Counted from the first letter of the stretch, positions 11,290-23,592 are shown. The stretch is 64,000 nucleotides of DNA from Ipomoea triloba (GCF_003576645.1 NC_044923.1:17324022-17388021); one strand, 5' to 3'. A program made the numbers and translations. The notes: generated by a model not told the origin, from the sequence alone.

Positions 11290-13710
11290 TCTATATTATA
11301 TATAAAATCCTCCTTCCAAATTTTCTAGCTCAAACTTTTGTTAATATTAATTACATAATTTATTGGTAAAATAATTAATAAAGCTTAATGGGTAAGAAAA
11401 TGATATATGGAAATTAAACAATATCTATTCATTTGGTAATATTGTTTCCAATATGTTTGCACATGCACTAATAAGGAAATAATCATTTATTATTATTCTT
11501 TGCAAATTTACGTTAATAACACCAATTATACATTAGTAACACTCGCACATCCATTTTCAATAAATTATTATGTGCAATAACCTATAATATTTTAAGGATT
11601 CATATACGTAATGGTAATATGTAAAAATTACCATTCATATACGTATTGTGTTCATTAATTACAATAATGGACTATATTTTCCTATTTTTGAAATGGTAAT
11701 TTTGCATATGGATGGATTCTTTATACTATTTAAACACTTCATTATGTTACCAAATTCTGAGAATAATTAAACCATTAGGTTATCATTATCCCTACAATAC
11801 CCTCTCACTTTCAAAAGTGAATCTCGCTTCAACATCATCACATTTGTAAATTCTCTATTATTTTCTCTACATCCCTGCAATACTCCCTCACTTTAAAAAA
11901 TAATCTCGCTTCCCTTTTATATTATAAATATAATAATAAAATAACAAATAAAAAAAATATAAGTCAATTGCAAACTTGTTATTATAGCAAGCTTTCAAAC
12001 CACATAAGCTAGCAAAATAAAACAAACAAACAAAAAATCCTTATTACCTTCCACATCATCTTGAAAGGGGTTCACATGCTGGGATAATGATAGTCTTATA
12101 CTTGTGAGAATAATGGAAACAAATTTTGCATAATAAATGAGAAAATTCATTGTAAATTCTACATAATTTTATAAGGAAATAATAATTTATTAATTATTAT
12201 TTACACCAATAATAATAATTTGAATACTTATATATACTTCTATACTATATTATTATTAATAAAAATAAAATTCTCCTTGGTGAAATTCCCACCCAAAAAA
12301 TAGTAAAAGTAAAATGGAAAAGGAAACTGATATTACTAATTGATTGAAAATATAAAAAGATTCTAATGGAAAAGAAAACGGAAATTAGGCAAATTAGAAA
12401 AAAAAAAAAAAGATATTACTAATGACTGAAAATTATTTAAAAAGTTTAAAAAAATTAATTAGGCTTTCCTTTTTAAAAAATTATACAAATTTATAATTCT
12501 CATATTCTCTACCTATATATACATTCTTCATTTTGCACATCCTCCCTCCTCTTCCCATGCTGGTGACTCTTCATTCGCTTCTTCCATTGCCCAACAAGAA
12601 ATCATATTACAACTTTATACATTGACATGTAATATACATTATTATATAATAGTTGACACTATATTTAGTTTTTAAATTATTACTCTTTTATTTTTTATAT
12701 TTATTTTAATAATAATATAATTGTCTAAATCATATTACAATATCGCTTTATGATAATAATAAATTGTCGTAGCATGAAACTGTCATAAACCACTGCAAGA
12801 ACGTCGAGGTCTTCATCGATCTGCCGGTGTGCAAAGAGAAGTCCATGTAGTTGCAGGAGGAAATTCGCATGTCGAGTACATGGAAGTGGGGGCAAAATCG
12901 AAAAACGGGGTTCGTGTGGATGAAGAAAAGAAGGCAAAAGAGTAGAAGTTTAAGAAAATTGGGATTCGTGTGGATGAAACAATGTTTCCTCCAATATTTC
13001 TCGTATTTGATTTTAAAGTAATTATTAAATTTTATATTTATTGCCTTATTTAAGTAAGATATTGTATAGCATCTTTTATATGTTTTCCTGTTCTTATTAT
13101 TTTTCTATCCATTTTTAATGCCTAATAATTACCATAAATAATTATTAATAATTGTAAATTTAAATTAGGTAATAATATTAATAATTAATTATTAAGGAAA
13201 ATATAATTTATTTTGTATTGTAGATACATTATTTTTTATAATTTAGATTTAATTAAATTATACCTTAATTATAAAAATTCTACCTAATAATTTTAGTATT
13301 TTAAAATTCATAAATAATGTTTAATAATTTTCAATTGTATCCTGCAATAAAATTAATAGTTTTTAAGTCAATTATAAAATCTTTTGTACTGTTGGAACAT
13401 TATTTTTAATTATTTGAGTTTAATAATATGATATCTTATTTATAAAATATCCAAAGTAATATTTTTCGTACTACGAATGTGACTAAGAATTATCTTACTT
13501 ATTAAGGAAATCAACATATATTTAGCTTGATAATAAAAAGTTTTCAAATGTATGAATTATAGTAACATAAAAATCAATAAGTAAAACTATTATATTAGGC
13601 AATCTATCTAATTAATAATAAACTTTTTAAATTATATTCTCTTTTCAATAATGAATATTTTTCGAAAGTTTATACACAAATTATACTTATCAATATAGAA
13701 TTAAAAGTGT

Positions 13711-13777
<67 letters not shown>

Positions 13778-14035
13778 CGCGCACAGACACACACACAACT
13801 ATAACACTATATATATGCCTTAATAATTAATAATTATTATTAATATTATTACCTAATAATTATTTATGGTAATTCAAGCAAGAAAAACATCAGAAAACAT
13901 AACTGATCCAACCAATTTCAGCAATTGCGTTATATAATATTTGATGTTATAATTTATATAATTGTATATCGATCCAAATATTTTAAAAATATTATAACAA
14001 ATCCATTCCGTGCAACGCACATGCGAAAATACTAG
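11290..14035 (+). mobile_element. Candidate non-autonomous Helitron (plus orientation)
   Basis: It starts TCTATATTATATATAAAATC after an A (11289) and ends with a short GTGC-AAC-GCAC hairpin, then atgcgaaaatACTAG and a following T (14036). These fit the Helitron A|TC...CTAG|T pattern. The last 110 bp are an inverted copy of the other candidate's end at 2282-2395. A second 5'-like motif, TCTATACTATATTATTATT, at about 12239 may be an older or alternative 5' end. No Rep/helicase is encoded; a short GC-richer patch at 12780-12960 shows no recognisable domain. Confidence 0.45.
13713..13771. repeat. (AT)n microsatellite
   Basis: About 58 bp of AT followed by a CA-rich stretch (acacatacgcgcacagacac). 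Confidence 0.95.
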
Positions 14036-14199
14036 TATATATAGTATAATTATATTTTCATATTCAATATTTTATTGAAAAATTTATAATACATATTTAA
14101 TTATTATAAAGTTATACAGAAATTGACATGCACTTTTGATCCATGAACAATGGTTATAATATAAACTTAACCCTTCAGTGATTTGAAGTGTTAATTTAA

Positions 14200-14598
14200 G
14201 ACTTATGTTCTGATAGAGTTGATGTTTTTTGTCACTGACGTCAGGATCCATTATTAGGTGACGCCTCCATATCTTGCTATCTTGTGATGTCGACCAATCA
14301 CAATAATGATTTTTACTCAATTTTTTAGGAGATGTTGGCTGAAGTGGGAGAGAGGCCAGGTGCGAGGAGAGAGAGAAAAGAGGTGAAAGTCTCCTGCAAG
14401 TATTAGTTTTTGGCCTCTGAAGTGGGTCCCACCAATTATGAAAAAGGCAAGTCATTTCTTGAGTGAGGCGCAACAACAACGTCTAGTTGGACGCGTTACT
14501 GTAGTTTTTTTTTTTAACTCATTTTTTCCCTCCCTCATTCTCTCCTACTTGGCATCCTAAAAATTGTGCAAAAAAATAACTATTGAGGATGTTCATGT
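14200..14598. mobile_element. MITE-like element, GAGCA/GAGGATG family
   Basis: It shares the family body: gagagagaaaagag purines, a gtgggtccca block, pyrimidine-rich ctccctcattctctcc and the right end tattgaggatgttc. The left boundary is uncertain. Confidence 0.4.
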
Positions 14599-16097
14599 CT
14601 GTTTGCACTTGGTGTAATTGTATGTGATATTTCCAAAAAAAAATAAAAAACTCGGAGTTCAGTACCTTTTATTTTTTTGGGCAGTAAATTAAATCTGAAA
14701 CTAAAAAAAAAAAAAAAGGAATTTAGGGAGTATATAATAATAAAGCTAGGAGCAAATTAAAAGTTTTGTGTCTAACTCTTACAAAATATATATTCTACTA
14801 ATAAAGTATGCTTAAGATTTATTTTTAAATATAAAAGAAATTCAAACACTAAAAAGTCATTTTTAGAACTATAAGATTTTATTCATAAAAAATTCAGTAT
14901 AATAAATGTTTCACATTTTTTTTTAAATTTAAATTTTAAATAATGAAATTTACAATATATTATTTCATAAATTTTATGGCAACGCTTGAGAAATCAAATT
15001 CATTTTTTTTTAGTCTAATAATAACTACACTAAAGAAATCGGATAAATTCAACGTTTGCTAAATCTAATAATACTATCAACTTGGCACAAAACTTATAAG
15101 ACCACGTATACTATACAATATAGAATGGACTGTCAAATATAATATTAATAATTTAAAATCAAGTCAATAAATTTGATTGAGACACATTTCGTATTGTACA
15201 TTAAAGATTGGTTGACATCCAAGATGAAATTGTTGAGACACATTTGATAGATTGGTCCAACAATAAATTGTTATTGTATCTTAGAGACCATTCTATGTAT
15301 TATAGAGTGCATGTGATGTTAATTTTTTGGTACTAATTTGATAGTGGTATTGAGTTTATTTAGCAAATATTAATGGATTGCCATCCCAAATACTTGTAGG
15401 CATAAAATGTATAAAATAATACGGAGTAGATTATAAATTAAACAAATACCAATTTTGGTCTCACGAGTATTAACAAAATGAAAATTTTAGTCCACATATT
15501 TAATTCCTATCAATTTTCATCAACGACTATTGTTTTAATACCAACTTTCATCTAGGACTATTATTTTAGTGCATAAAATAATCACGACGATCACCCATCC
15601 GCTTAAGGCATGCCGAAATCTAAAATTTTCAAGTGTATTTTTTGTCATTCTCAACTTAAAATCCCAATTTGAACATGAATAAAGGGATTTAAGCTTTAGA
15701 TCATCATCCTACCTTAATTTAATGAGGAGAACTGCGAATTGAGATTATCCTTAGGACTTAAATCCCTTTGTCCATACTCAAATTGGGGTCTTAATTTAAA
15801 AATGACGAAAATACCGTTAATAATTTCATATTTCGGCATGTTTTAAACAAATGAATGACCGACGCAATGAATTTTGACACTAAAACAATAGTCGAGGATT
15901 AAAATTGGTACTAAAATAATAATTGTGGATTAAAATTGGTACTAAAACAATATTATTTGTGAGTAGATCAACTAGCAAGGAATGAAACCTGTTTCTCATC
16001 CCCGTTTCCTAAAATTCTTCTCCATCTTTGTTCCTCATCAAGATGGGGAATTGAATTCCCCAATACACATAGGTTTAATCATCAATTCTTGTCTTAA
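14599..16097. other. Spacer, no gene recognised
   Basis: AT-rich DNA. Around 15450-15960 the phrases ttttagtcc/ttaaaattggta appear in both orientations, suggesting an old inverted-repeat element, but no clean ends were found. Confidence 0.3.
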
Positions 16098-16557
16098 ATA
16101 GGGTGTGTTGGTCTTCCAGAAAATGATTTCTGGAAATCATTTTTCGGGCTTTTGATGTTTGGCAACGTCTGGAAAATGCAGTCAACAGAAAACAATTTTC
16201 GTTGATCAAGGAAAATGAGGCTATTTTTCCAGAAAATGAGGCCATTTTTCCTGAAAATGACTTCTGAATTTTTTTTTCTTGGAAGTCATTTTCGGACTTG
16301 GCTTCAACAATTTTTTTGGCCAAAATGGCCACATCAGTTACTTTTAAAAAGAAATATTATTATTTTATATATTATTATTATTATTTTATATTTTACAAAA
16401 ATAATTAAAATGTAAAATTATACAATTTAATTTATTTTCTAGAAAATGAACCAAACACACAAAGACAGTTTTTCAGAATGCAACCAAACACCGGAAATGA
16501 CTCATTTTCCAGAAAATATTTTTCAGAAGTCTTTTTCCTATTTTCCAAACACACCTA
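16098..16557. mobile_element. TIR element (MITE), GGTGTGTTTGG termini
   Basis: The left end reads TAGGGTGTGTTGG and the right end, on the other strand, TAGGTGTGTTTGG. Both are followed inward by ccagaaaatgatttctgg-like inverted sequence. The AT-rich middle is non-coding. A related element lies at 62738-63234. Confidence 0.55.
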
Positions 16558-16835
16558 TTACTTCTTGAATCCTCTTTCAGACGAAAAAATAACTACTTAA
16601 AAATAGGGTACTATCTTTACCCTTTAACTAAATACAAAAGGCACATGTTACTCACTCAAATAAACCAAGGTAGTCCAAGATTAAAAATGTTACTTGACTT
16701 AGTCCTCCAATTATTTTTTTTGGGACCCAAATACTAGAGGACAACATTGAAACTTCAAGCACACTTCTAAAGTTCTCCTAGCATTCTCTTCAATAGTCAT
16801 GGCTATAAGTGCAATATTGTAGCTTTTCAAAAATT

Positions 16836-16960
16836 ACAAAAACTTCCTTTCTTCCTGCGCACAAGGAGTCCAAGGGTTGGTAAGACTCAAGCCATTATAT
16901 CTTTCTTCTCAAACTTCACCCATGTGACCAATTAAGCTACCCATATGGACAAAATTACAA
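16836..16960 (-). mobile_element. SINE-like element (minus strand)
   Basis: On the minus strand an A-box-like TAGCTTAATTGG (16939-16928) is followed by a degenerate B-box-like GGCTTGAGTCTTACC (16893-16879). The spacing suits a tRNA-derived SINE. The tail was not resolved. Confidence 0.35.
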
Positions 16961-17337
16961 AAACTTTAACATGGGGCAAGTGGCAAAAGGATTAAATTAG
17001 ATAACAAATGCATAGTCATATACTTAATTTGGTTTAACTAACCGACCAATTTTGATATTTCGAAATAGTTAAAAAACAATTTTAAAAAACTTTTTTTAAA
17101 ATGCAATAATTGAACAAGGTAGCAAGATAGATTGAACATTAACAGCAAAAGGCAGTGAAATGCCAGTCTACAAAAATTGAAATAAACTCCCACTATAAAA
17201 GTTTTAAGTAAAAGTTCAAAAAAAAAAAACAAAACAAACTTCTAGTAGTATTTGAGTGAAAATACTCAAGCAAAACATTCCGATGAGGTTCTCAACTCTC
17301 AAGTCTCCATAAGAGGAGGCCGTCTAACCTCGTCTTA

Positions 17338-19152
17338 TCACACAACAACATCTATGCGCTCAAATTCAATCAAGGACATGTTGATATCTTCTGGCACAGA
17401 AAAACTCGCAGCTTCTGTGATTTCAACACGCCCAAAGCGATCCACGGCAAGCCTCATCGATCCCTTGAACATGTCGACTTTTGCATTTGTAACCACAATG
17501 GTATTGCCCTCTTGCATCAAGTCCACTGGAACAATGACAAAAGTGAAAACGCCACTTAACATCGAGTGGTTTTGCAACAGATCTCAGCACATCAATATCA
17601 AAAGCAATCATTATACAACAGAGATTAAGCATTTGAACTTTGTCTTGCTTAAACTATTCACCAAACAATTGCCCACGCTACTGTTTGCCAAAAAGTTTTA
17701 ACTAATCCTTCCAAGCAAATTTTAAATCAATTGAAAGTAAAAAATAGAATCATAGCTTTGCCATTACAATATCAGAAAATAACATATAACACGATGAAGA
17801 GGGTATCCATATACCTTTTAAGCTAAGGGATTAGTGATTTAGTGTATAACTGTATATCCATTTTACCCGATACTAATTCATGTAGCCAAACTAGTTAGTA
17901 CACTAATGCTTAAGTTCAAAAAAGGACTAAATGTGCTCTCTTCCACATAAAAGAGACTTGTGCGGTCTGATGAATAATCTGAGACTGAGAGCATATGCCT
18001 AATGCACTTAGTGATTGGTTCATAAATCCAAAAGAATGGTTATACTTAAAGATTGCATAGTTAGCCAGCAAGGATTAGAATGGCAGGTTACCAGAAGAGA
18101 AGTTTCAAATGTGCTTTTGAAGAGTTTTTCTTTGAAGCACTCACCTTACTGGCAATATCATATCATATATGAACTCACAATTAATCCAAAATATCACAAT
18201 AAAGGTTTAAACTTTTGCATATTTTCTATAAAAAAAAAATCATTTTCAATACCTCAGACAATTAGAAGCATGAAAGAATAATCTAGTAACTGTAAACTAG
18301 AAATAAGCAGAGCCCTAAGTCAAATCGTTCATTCAGCAGAGTGAAAAGGATACTACCGAAAAATAATGAATATAAACATGAAAGCAAATTGATATCAAGA
18401 ACTCTTAGCATACAATGGTGAGTTAATACCCAATTTAGTCTTTAAACCACAGTAGTTTTTCTCGATTTAGTCTTAAACGACTTTTTGTGCTTAATTGGGT
18501 CCTGGACTTTGATGGTTTTACCTAATTGAGTAATTTCCCCTTTATTAATACCCAATTTAATCCTCAACTATAGTGATTTTACCCAATTTAGTCCTCAACT
18601 ATAGTGGTTTTACCCAATCTAGTCATCAACTATTGTGATTTTTCTCGATTTAGTCCTTGATTCTAACAGCTAAGGACTCAATCAGGTAAAATCATCGAAG
18701 TCCAGGATCTAATTAAGCACAAAAAGACTGTTTAAGTATTTAGGATTAAAAACTAAAAAGTTATAGTCATGACTAAATTGGGTATTAACTCATACAATTA
18801 TCAAACAGTCACAACTTTCAGAATCAACAGCCCATGAGTTCAATGGGAATCACAAAAAGAACTCTCTGCAGAATAAATTACTAGATAAACCCTAACTTAA
18901 ATCAACTACTACTGGCATTTAGATCATTAGATGCATTAAAAAAAGGGGCTAACCTTGATCATTTCTGGCACTGAAGATAACCATTCCAGTCTCATCTCCC
19001 ACCAAACATTCGGCAAAACGGCCCTGCGGCCTGCCTCTCTGGGCGATCTGCTTTGAACTCACAACTTTTACAGTGAGGCTAACCCCAGTATCCAAAGGGC
19101 GAAGCTGGTTGACCTTGGTAAAACCGCCCTGCTTCTTCTTCAGTTCTGCCAT
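17338..19152 (-). CDS. OB-fold single-strand nucleic-acid-binding protein, At4g28440/SOSS-B-like (128 aa)
   Basis: Two coding exons: 19152-18954 and 17525-17338. The donor is GATCAAG|GTTAGC and the acceptor GTTCCAG|TGGAC; the phase-1 join gives NDQ-VDLMQEG. The 128-residue product is one OB fold. The signature ECLVGDETGMVIFSARND (residues about 48-65) and KVDMFKGSMRLAVDRFGRVE (second half) match the plant At4g28440 family, related to the small SSB subunit of the SOSS DNA-damage sensor. The expected role is nucleic-acid binding, probably nuclear or cytoplasmic; no signal peptide or membrane segment is seen. The ATG at 19152 is preferred because the region upstream is a 5' UTR intron. The 1.4-kb coding intron holds a TIR element. 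The length is normal for the family. Confidence 0.85.
18420..18791. mobile_element. TIR element in the OB-fold gene intron (GAGTTAATACC termini)
   Basis: The ends are GAGTTAATACCCAATTTAGT and its inverted copy. Internal phrases such as acccaatttagtcctcaact repeat. Imperfect direct repeats (catacaatg / catacaatt) flank it, with a 3-bp offset from the exact ends, so a 9-bp MULE-type target duplication is possible but not clean. The terminal GAGTTAATACC is shared with the element at 52635-53476. Confidence 0.55.
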
Positions 19153-19160
19153 TTCTTCTT

Positions 19161-19507
19161 CTACGTTTTTGTTCAACAAAACCAACCAATTTCAAAATTC
19201 CACAAAGTAAATTAAAACCAAAAATAAAAAGTTGCAAAATTTTAGCAAAAAGTTTAAGTATTTTCAACACATCAGATTTACTATTTTCTGCTAGAAATCT
19301 GGTCCTTTTATACAGCGAATCATTCAGGGATTTCAATTAAACCCCAAGATAGAGCATTTCATTCGAGAACCCACAATCTAGTAGGAAAAATCTGGCGAAT
19401 CAATAGAAATCAATAACGCAGATCGTAAATCAACAAAACGTTTAAATCCAGAAGATCAATTGAATTTCAGAAGGTGAAATAAAATGCTTGAAGGGGAAAA
19501 CACAAAC
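19161..19507 (-). other. 5' UTR intron of the OB-fold gene
   Basis: On the minus strand GATTCAG|GTTTGTG at 19508/19507 gives a donor, and AACGTAG|AAG at 19161/19160 gives an acceptor 8 bases upstream of the ATG at 19152. This makes a 347-bp leader intron, a common arrangement in plant genes. It is predicted from sequence only. Confidence 0.5.
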
Positions 19508-19655
19508 CTGAATCGAATCGATAAGAAATATGCAAAAAAAGGATTGCGAAGAAGCGTAGATCGTAGAGGAATGAATAGAGTCGAAGCGAGATAAATTTGT
19601 ATAAGTTCCAAAATTAATCTTCCTTCTTTACTGTTTTACTTCTATCTCCGGGGCT

Positions 19656-20199
19656 CAATGTGCACCACGTTCGTAAAACGACGTCGTTTCGGTATTAGTA
19701 GATGCGGACGCGAATGAGTCAGGGAATTCATTATCTATAATACACATAATCATTATCTATAATACACAAAACGTTTGCCTAGAATACACAGAATGTTTGC
19801 CCAGAATACACAGAATATTGACACAAAATACACAGAACTCATCCTCCTAACATTCTAATGCACAAACACATCACAACTTGTGTTAATAACATGAATACAC
19901 ATAATATTTACACAAAATACACAGAACTCATCCTCCTAAACATTCGAATGCACAAACACATCACAACATTTGTTACTAACATGAAATCACAACATGTGTT
20001 ACTAACATGAATACACATAACGGTTGCCTATAATACACAGAACGGTTGCTTAGAATACACAGAATGATTGTCTGAAATACACAGAATATTAACATAAATA
20101 CAAAGACCGGCCGAAACGGGAAACGTGATTTCCAAAAAAAAATGGACGATTAGTTTACAATGCTCAAAACGACGTCGTTTAGGTACGTGGTGCACATTG
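19656..20199. mobile_element. TIR element upstream of the OB-fold gene (CAATGTGCACC termini)
   Basis: The terminal inverted repeats begin CAATGTGCACCACGT on both strands and run into the palindromic aaaacgacgtcgttt. The left end is roughly 100 bp from the probable transcription start of the minus-strand OB-fold gene. The interior is a short tandem array, not coding. Confidence 0.6.
19734..20100. repeat. Tandem repeats of ~20 bp (aatacacagaa units)
   Basis: Units of the type aatacacagaatgtttgcc recur about ten times with variation, along with two copies of ctcatcctcctaa and of cacaaacacatcacaac. They lie between the inverted ends of the surrounding element. Confidence 0.7.
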
Positions 20200-20331
20200 C
20201 TATGTGCACCGTGGTGCACAGTATAATTTGCCTCCAGGGCTGCATCTGTTTTACTGCGTATTATTATTTTTACTTATTTATACTTTTGTCTAATTGTCTT
20301 TAAGTTTTTGCAATCTCAGACGCCAAATTAT

Positions 20332-20565
20332 GGCAAATTATTGCGTGGACAATGGTTCACACAGTTGTGTGGACCAAAAATAAAAAGTAGTACATTATTT
20401 TTATACTGTAGGTACATTATTTTTATACTGAAGATATATTATTTGATATATAATGTACTTACAGTACAAAAATAATGTAGATTCAATATAAAAAAAAAAA
20501 TAATGTACTTTTTATTTTTGGTCCACGTAGCTGTGTGGACCATGGTTCATGCAATAATGATTGCC
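20332..20565. mobile_element. MITE, CCATGGTCCACACAGCTGTG family, copy 1
   Basis: The ends carry GGCAA...ATTATTG then tggac.atggttcacacag inverted repeats, and the middle is made of repeated tacattatttttgtactg phrases. AAATTAT is directly repeated at both flanks (20325-20331 and 20566-20572). Other copies lie at 22514-22772, 23054-23313, 24283-24600 and 29618-30425. Confidence 0.65.
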
Positions 20566-20568
20566 AAA

Positions 20569-21198
20569 TTATGTTGTGGACCCAGGTCCACCTTGCAAGG
20601 TGGACCCACCTGGTTCCAATACGACGCCGTTTCACTATTTTTTTTAAAAAAAATACTAAACATATAATCCTGAAATGTGTGAATATGGAGTATAGAATTT
20701 GTGAATATAGAGTTATGAATGTGTGAATCTATAGTAGAGTTAACAGAGTTCTAGCAGCTCATTGAAATGTGTGAATGTGGAGATTTCAAATTGTGAATAT
20801 GGAGTATAGAATTTGTGAATGTAGAGTTATGAATGTGTGAATCTGTAGTAGAGTTAACAAAGTTCTAGCAACTTGTAGCTCTGTAATGTGTGAATGTGGA
20901 GTTCCCAAGTTGTGAACATGGAGTATAGGACCTGTGAATATATAGTTTTGAATGTGTGAATGCATAACAGTGGTAATATAGTTACTAAACATATAGCCCT
21001 GTAATGTGTGAATGTGGAGTTTTCAAAGTGTGAATATGGAGTATAGGGTATGTGAATGTAGAGTTTGTGTTCTCTTGCGATTGAGGAACCGTTAAGGCCG
21101 TTAATTTTATTTTTTTTAATTTTTTTAAAAAAATTGTGAAACGACGTCATATTGGACCTAGGTTCACCTTGCAAGGTAGACCTGGGTCCACGACATAA
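20569..21198. mobile_element. TIR element, TTATGTTGTGGACCCAGGT termini
   Basis: The right end, read on the other strand, is TTATGTCGTGGACCCAGGT; both continue into a ccttgcaaggtgg palindrome and a cgacg(c/t)c block. The inside is a tandem series of tgtgaatgtggag-type phrases spaced about 35-60 bp. It abuts the previous MITE. A partner element lies at 24601-25110. Confidence 0.65.
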
Positions 21199-22496
21199 CA
21201 ACTGATCTCTGACTACTATGCTCCTAATTGACGCGGATTTGGATTTGGTCTTCTCTTTGAGGGCCAATTAGCCAAATAGTAACACCCTTGGGGCTTAGAG
21301 TATCTCCAGCAAAAGTTTTTAGAGAATTTTTTTGTATAGTTAAGAGTAGATAGAAGTTTTTAGAGAATTATTTTGTGTAGTAAGAGTAGATAGATGTTGA
21401 ATTGGAGGAAAGAGAGAAAAGTGCAGGGGGGTTAAGTATGTTGTGAGCTCCACAATGAGAAAAAAATATTATCTCTCGATGCCCACAGGTATGAACACTT
21501 CCACGATGTGGTAAATGTGGAGTGTAACAAGAAAAATTGTCACTTGTGACTTGTGAGAATCAAATCCAAATTCTCTCATAATTCCTTCCTACAAAGAAAG
21601 TACACTTGCCACTTGAGCTATCCTATTGAGTTGTATATATACTCCTTCATTAATATTAGCTATTGAAGACAAAAACCTAATCCTAAATTGACCGTCCTCC
21701 TCACTCATTCTCTCTCTCAAACGGCTCTTCTTTTTCTTCTCTCTCAAAGGTCACTCTCATCCAAACTCACCATTTTTTATTTTATCTTTGTTGTTGTGAG
21801 AAAATGAGAAAGAATAACTTTGCTTGTGGTTGTCCCCAATATTCTTGCTTTCAAAAACACTTGTGGTCCCTAAAGAAGCGAAGACATAACTTTGTTTTGT
21901 AAACACCAACTGTGGTCCCAACTCGATATCAATAGCAGATGGCGGCAAGTTGCCCCATTCCACTCATTACGCTCTAACACCTATCATCTTCTAGTAGCAT
22001 ATGAGACATATACAATAAGAACGATATATTTGGCATCTTAATTAAGTTACAACTTAAACACTTAAATTGTAATAGAAGTAATGTTTTCTACAAGGGATTG
22101 GTATATGCTCCTTTCAACTAGTAGGATGAAAAAATATATGATATCCTTTCTACCTATCAACTCTCAAAACTTCATAGAATTTCTTCAAGTTGTTGGAGAA
22201 GGATTATTTATACCTAGTTACCATATGGTTAATTGACTAGTCATAATTAACCATATTATTAAATATGAAATAAGTGCCAAATTATATTCATCACATGTAG
22301 GTTACATGATACCAACAGGTAGAAAGTTGAATAGCTAAGATTGAGTCAAGGCAAGGGGATTGGCAATATAAATTATAATGCTTTCAAGAATATGTTCAGT
22401 GCTAAGATGAAGCAACAATTGTGTGAATGGTTCTGCTAGTGAAATATTATAGGGCCATTTGCATTATTGATCATTATGGTACTGAAATAGTATTGG
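21199..22496. other. Spacer with MITE-like and SINE-like pieces, no gene
   Basis: A gagtatctccagcaaaag start at 21297 resembles the GAGCATCC MITE family. A short minus-strand frame at 21757-21963 shows no recognisable domain. Confidence 0.3.
21525..21640 (-). mobile_element. SINE-like element (minus strand) with A and B boxes
   Basis: On the minus strand the A box TAGCTCAAGTGG (21620-21609) and the B box GGATTTGATTCTC (21567-21555) are about 41 bp apart, as in a tRNA-derived promoter. The downstream body is short and its tail is not evident. Confidence 0.5.
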
Positions 22497-22513
22497 ATGT
22501 TAACTTCATCAAT

Positions 22514-22772
22514 CATTATTGCATGCACCATGGTCCACACAGCTTTGTGGACCAAAAATAAAAAGTACATTATATTTGTACTGAAAATACATTATTTTTG
22601 TATTGTAGGTACATTATTTTAGGGTTTATTATTTTTGTACTGAAAGTACATTATTTGATATATACTATCACATAATGTACCTACAGTACAAAAATAATGT
22701 ATCTTCAGTACAAAAATAATGTACCTTTTATTTTTGGTCCACAGCTGTGTGGACCATGGTCCATGCAATAAT
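22514..22772. mobile_element. MITE, CCATGGTCCACACAG family, copy 2
   Basis: Inverted ends with gcaccatggtccacacagc and its partner flank repeated gtacattatttttgtac phrases. Confidence 0.65.
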
Positions 22773-22867
22773 TTGCCTAACTGCATTGGGGTCATCTGAC
22801 CATGTTTTTTTAATTTATTTTTTNNNNNNNNNNNNNNNNNNNNNNNNNGATGTTAACTTCATCAATC

Positions 22868-22899
22868 ATTATTGCATGCACCATGGTCCATGCAATAAT
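22868..22899. mobile_element. Collapsed remnant of the same MITE
   Basis: Only the outer tips remain: attattgcatgcaccatgg followed directly by tccatgcaataat. The flanks match those of copies 2 and 3, so this is the same locus with the MITE body missing. Confidence 0.6.
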
Positions 22900-23053
22900 T
22901 TGCCTAACTGCATTGGGGTCATCTGACCATGTTTTGTTTAATTTATTTTTTTGATTGCTTGTTATTTTCTTGTATTACCAAAAAAAAAAAGAGTATTGGG
23001 CCATTTACGTGGATCATTATGCTTTGCAGAATTNGATGTTAACTTCATCAATC

Positions 23054-23313
23054 ATTATTGCATGCACCATGGTCCACACAGCTTTGTGGACCAAAAATAA
23101 AAAGTACATTATATTTGTACTGAAAATACATTATTTTTGTATTGTAGGTACATTATTTTAGGGTTTATTATTTTTGTACTGAAAGTACATTATTTGATAT
23201 ATACTATCACATAATGTACCTACAGTACAAAAATAATGTATCTTCAGTACAAAAATAATGTACCTTTTATTTTTGGTCCACACAGCTGTGTGGACCATGG
23301 TCCATGCAATAAT
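23054..23313. mobile_element. MITE, CCATGGTCCACACAG family, copy 3 (probably copy 2 represented twice)
   Basis: Near-identical in body and flanks to 22514-22772, differing by a few bases at the right TIR. An N at 23034 just upstream suggests assembly redundancy. Confidence 0.6.
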
Positions 23314-23592
23314 TTGCCTAACTGCATTGGGGTCATCTGACCATGTTTTGTTTAATTTATTTTTTTGATTGCTTGTTATTTTCTTGTATTACCAAAAAAA
23401 AAAAGAGTATTGGGCCATTTACGTGGATCATTATGCTTTGCAGAATTGGGCCACAAGAAGGAAGCTAATGAATTGGCAANTGTTTAATTTATTTTTTTGA
23501 TTGCTTGTTATTTTCTTGTATTACCAAAAAAAAAAAGAGTATTGGGCCATTTACGTGGATCATTATGCTTTGCAGAATTGGGCCACAAGAAG

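Noticed and set aside
12725..12937. Minus-strand 70-codon frame in the second Helitron candidate
   Set aside because: No domain, no splice support; the GC-richer patch is short and unassignable.
19153..19185. N-terminal extension of the OB-fold protein upstream of 19152
   Set aside because: The extension would start at TTG, and the region is better explained as a 5' UTR intron ending at 19161.
19734..20100. CRISPR-like regularly spaced repeats
   Set aside because: The repeats are variable, nested between transposon TIRs and in plant nuclear DNA; this is a minisatellite.
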